Source: JBBDMC01 sp964441935 (GTDB lineage: Bacteria > Pseudomonadota > Alphaproteobacteria > Rhizobiales > Kaistiaceae). From it: 14,667 bases of DNA. Location: positions 1 through 14,667 of the forward strand of contig CAYTXI010000060.1 of NCBI GenBank assembly GCA_964441935.1, given 5' to 3'. The notes below the pieces were generated by a model. It was given only the letters and a program-made list of their open reading frames with translations. It ran no database searches and was not told the DNA's origin. The translations under genes and the position numbers were made by a program. Below are positions 14,027-14,667 of the stretch, piece after piece; position 1 is the first letter of the stretch; each line of letters begins with the position of its first letter.

Positions 14027-14048
14027 GGGCCGCGTTGTAACACGGCCC
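14027..14048 (-). promoter_or_regulatory. Hairpin abutting the Nudix start codon
   Basis: GGGCCG (14027-14032) pairs with CGGCCC (14043-14048), extended after one mismatch by GT/AC around a 4-base loop. On the minus strand it ends at the base before the Nudix ATG. It may end transcription of the upstream small gene (stop at 14078) or restrict Nudix translation. No T run follows, so the terminator reading is weak. Confidence 0.35.
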
Positions 14049-14077
14049 TCCCGGCCGGCACCGCCGGCGGTACCGGA

Positions 14078-14365
14078 TCAGTCGTAGGTGTCGTAGGCGG
14101 GGCGGTCGAGCTCGTCGGGGTCGCGCGGGCCGTCGAGGCGCGGCCAGTCGGCGAGCGCCTCGAACGTTGCCTGGAAGCGGCCGCTGTTGCGATCGAAGCA
14201 CGCGACGGTGGGGCTCGTGCAGCGCTTCGCCCGGCGGCAGGAGGCGTGGCAGCTCCGCCACGTTGCGAAGAAGCCGACGATCTGGCGCATCAGCACGATG
14301 TCGGCTTCGGCGCGGGTGGTGTCCGGGCGCGGGGGCCGGCGCTTAGTGATGGAGGGCTTCGGCAC
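14078..14365 (-). CDS. Small four-cysteine protein, function unknown
   Basis: The product has 95 residues if it starts at GTG 14365 (VPKPSITKRRPPRP...), and the open frame extends to 14428. After a basic, proline-rich N-terminus comes a helix (ADIVLMRQIVGFFATWRSC). It is followed by four cysteines spaced C-x3-C-x5-C-x6-C (CHASCRRAKRC then TSPTVAC) within an arginine-rich segment. The tail is acidic and ends RPAYDTYD. I recall small rhizobial hypothetical proteins with the same W..C....CRRA..C layout; no function is known. The four cysteines might bind a metal. It is on the same strand as the Nudix and DedA-family genes, 51 bases upstream of the Nudix start. The start codon is the weakest part of the call. 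Confidence 0.6.
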   Translation of the reverse strand: MPKPSITKRRPPRPDTTRAEADIVLMRQIVGFFATWRSCHASCRRAKRCTSPTVACFDRNSGRFQATFEALADWPRLDGPRDPDELDRPAYDTYD

Positions 14366-14667
14366 GGTTCGTCTCTCGTTCCATGCGTGCGGATTTGTCC
14401 CTCCCCGGTGTTGGTGTCGTGTGCTCAACGTTCATCAACACAAACGTCCTCGTTCCCGCGAGCGGGTGCGCTCCGGGGTGTGGCTTTGTCCCCTCCGTTC
14501 TGTGGTCCCTCATCCGCCTTTGCCTCACGGCTTCGGCGCGACAAGGGGGTGGCGGACGCTCGAGTTACGCCTGCCTGTCCCCGTTTCCGGGGACTTTAAT
14601 TGGGCGCTTCCCGAGCGCCCGCCGCGGCGATTTCGCTTACCCCGGCCTGTATCTTCGCTCGGTGCTC
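14366..14667. other. Gene-poor window end
   Basis: I see no convincing gene in these 302 bases. Short minus-strand frames exist (one at 14343-14528), but they are low-complexity and overlap the small cysteine protein gene out of frame. A promoter for that gene is expected here on the minus strand; the TTGATG and TTGAGC sequences near 14430-14442 lack good -10 partners. Two tandem hairpins occupy 14577-14620. Confidence 0.5.
14577..14620. repeat. Tandem hairpins, REP-like
   Basis: GTCCCCG-TTTC-CGGGGAC (14577-14594) is a perfect 7-bp stem followed by TTTAAT. GGGCGCT-TCCCG-AGCGCCC (14602-14620) is a second perfect 7-bp stem. Together they could be a terminator for a + strand transcript. CCTGTCCCC next to GGGGACTTTAATT also resembles REP elements mobilised by Y1 (RAYT) transposases. 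No transposase is in the window, and the resemblance is from memory. Confidence 0.4.

Noticed and set aside
12794..14599. 601-codon open frame on the plus strand
   Set aside because: It is antisense to three minus-strand genes, of which the DedA-family and Nudix genes have clear signatures. Long antisense frames are common at this GC content.
1..14667. tRNA, rRNA, CRISPR array, prophage or transposase genes
   Set aside because: I found no cloverleaf, no regularly spaced repeats and no integrase or transposase motifs in either strand.

Overview
The window is high-GC alphaproteobacterial chromosome, most like Hyphomicrobiales (Rhizobiales). This rests on the gene order serS-surE-pcm-LysM/M23 lipoprotein, an AAA ATPase facing yajC-secD-secF, then a Mth938-domain gene, a squalene/phytoene-synthase-family gene and trmFO. 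GTG starts, a DUF1127 mini-protein and TTAA-N7-type upstream motifs fit the same group. The N run at 8289-8388 is exactly 100 bases, the usual scaffold placeholder, so this is a draft assembly.

Layout. 1-3322 (+): the 3' end of serS, then surE and pcm almost touching, then a lipoprotein with two LysM domains and a degenerate LytM/M23 domain. 3323-3486: a convergent intergenic region with several hairpins. 3489-4358 (-): a DUF815 ATPase. 4537-8610 (+): yajC, secD, secF, a Mth938/DUF498 protein (NDUFAF3-like) and a phytoene-synthase-family protein (NDUFAF6-like) broken by the assembly gap. This joins the Sec accessory complex to two putative complex I assembly factors. 8649-10046 (-): trmFO. 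10088-10361 (-): a 50-residue DUF1127 gene followed by three hairpins, the last being an intrinsic terminator. Two of the three loops carry UCCUCCC, an anti-Shine-Dalgarno motif.

10600-12545 (+): a YjbQ-family protein, a possible 18-codon leader peptide, a small secreted protein whose ribosome binding site lies in a hairpin, and a GT-A-like glycosyltransferase. 12524-14365 (-): a DedA-family membrane protein with an extra N-terminal region, a Nudix hydrolase and a small four-cysteine protein. The last 300 bases hold tandem hairpins but no convincing gene.

The left two thirds is conserved housekeeping: tRNA charging, envelope and division control, protein export, tRNA modification. The most interesting unit is the DUF1127 gene with its 3' hairpin array. 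It matches what I remember of the CcsR/'cuckoo' sRNA family of alphaproteobacteria, in which 2-4 adjacent hairpins display CCUCCUCCC loops. Its middle hairpin lacks the motif and its loops deviate from consensus. All family assignments come from reading motifs; no database search was run.
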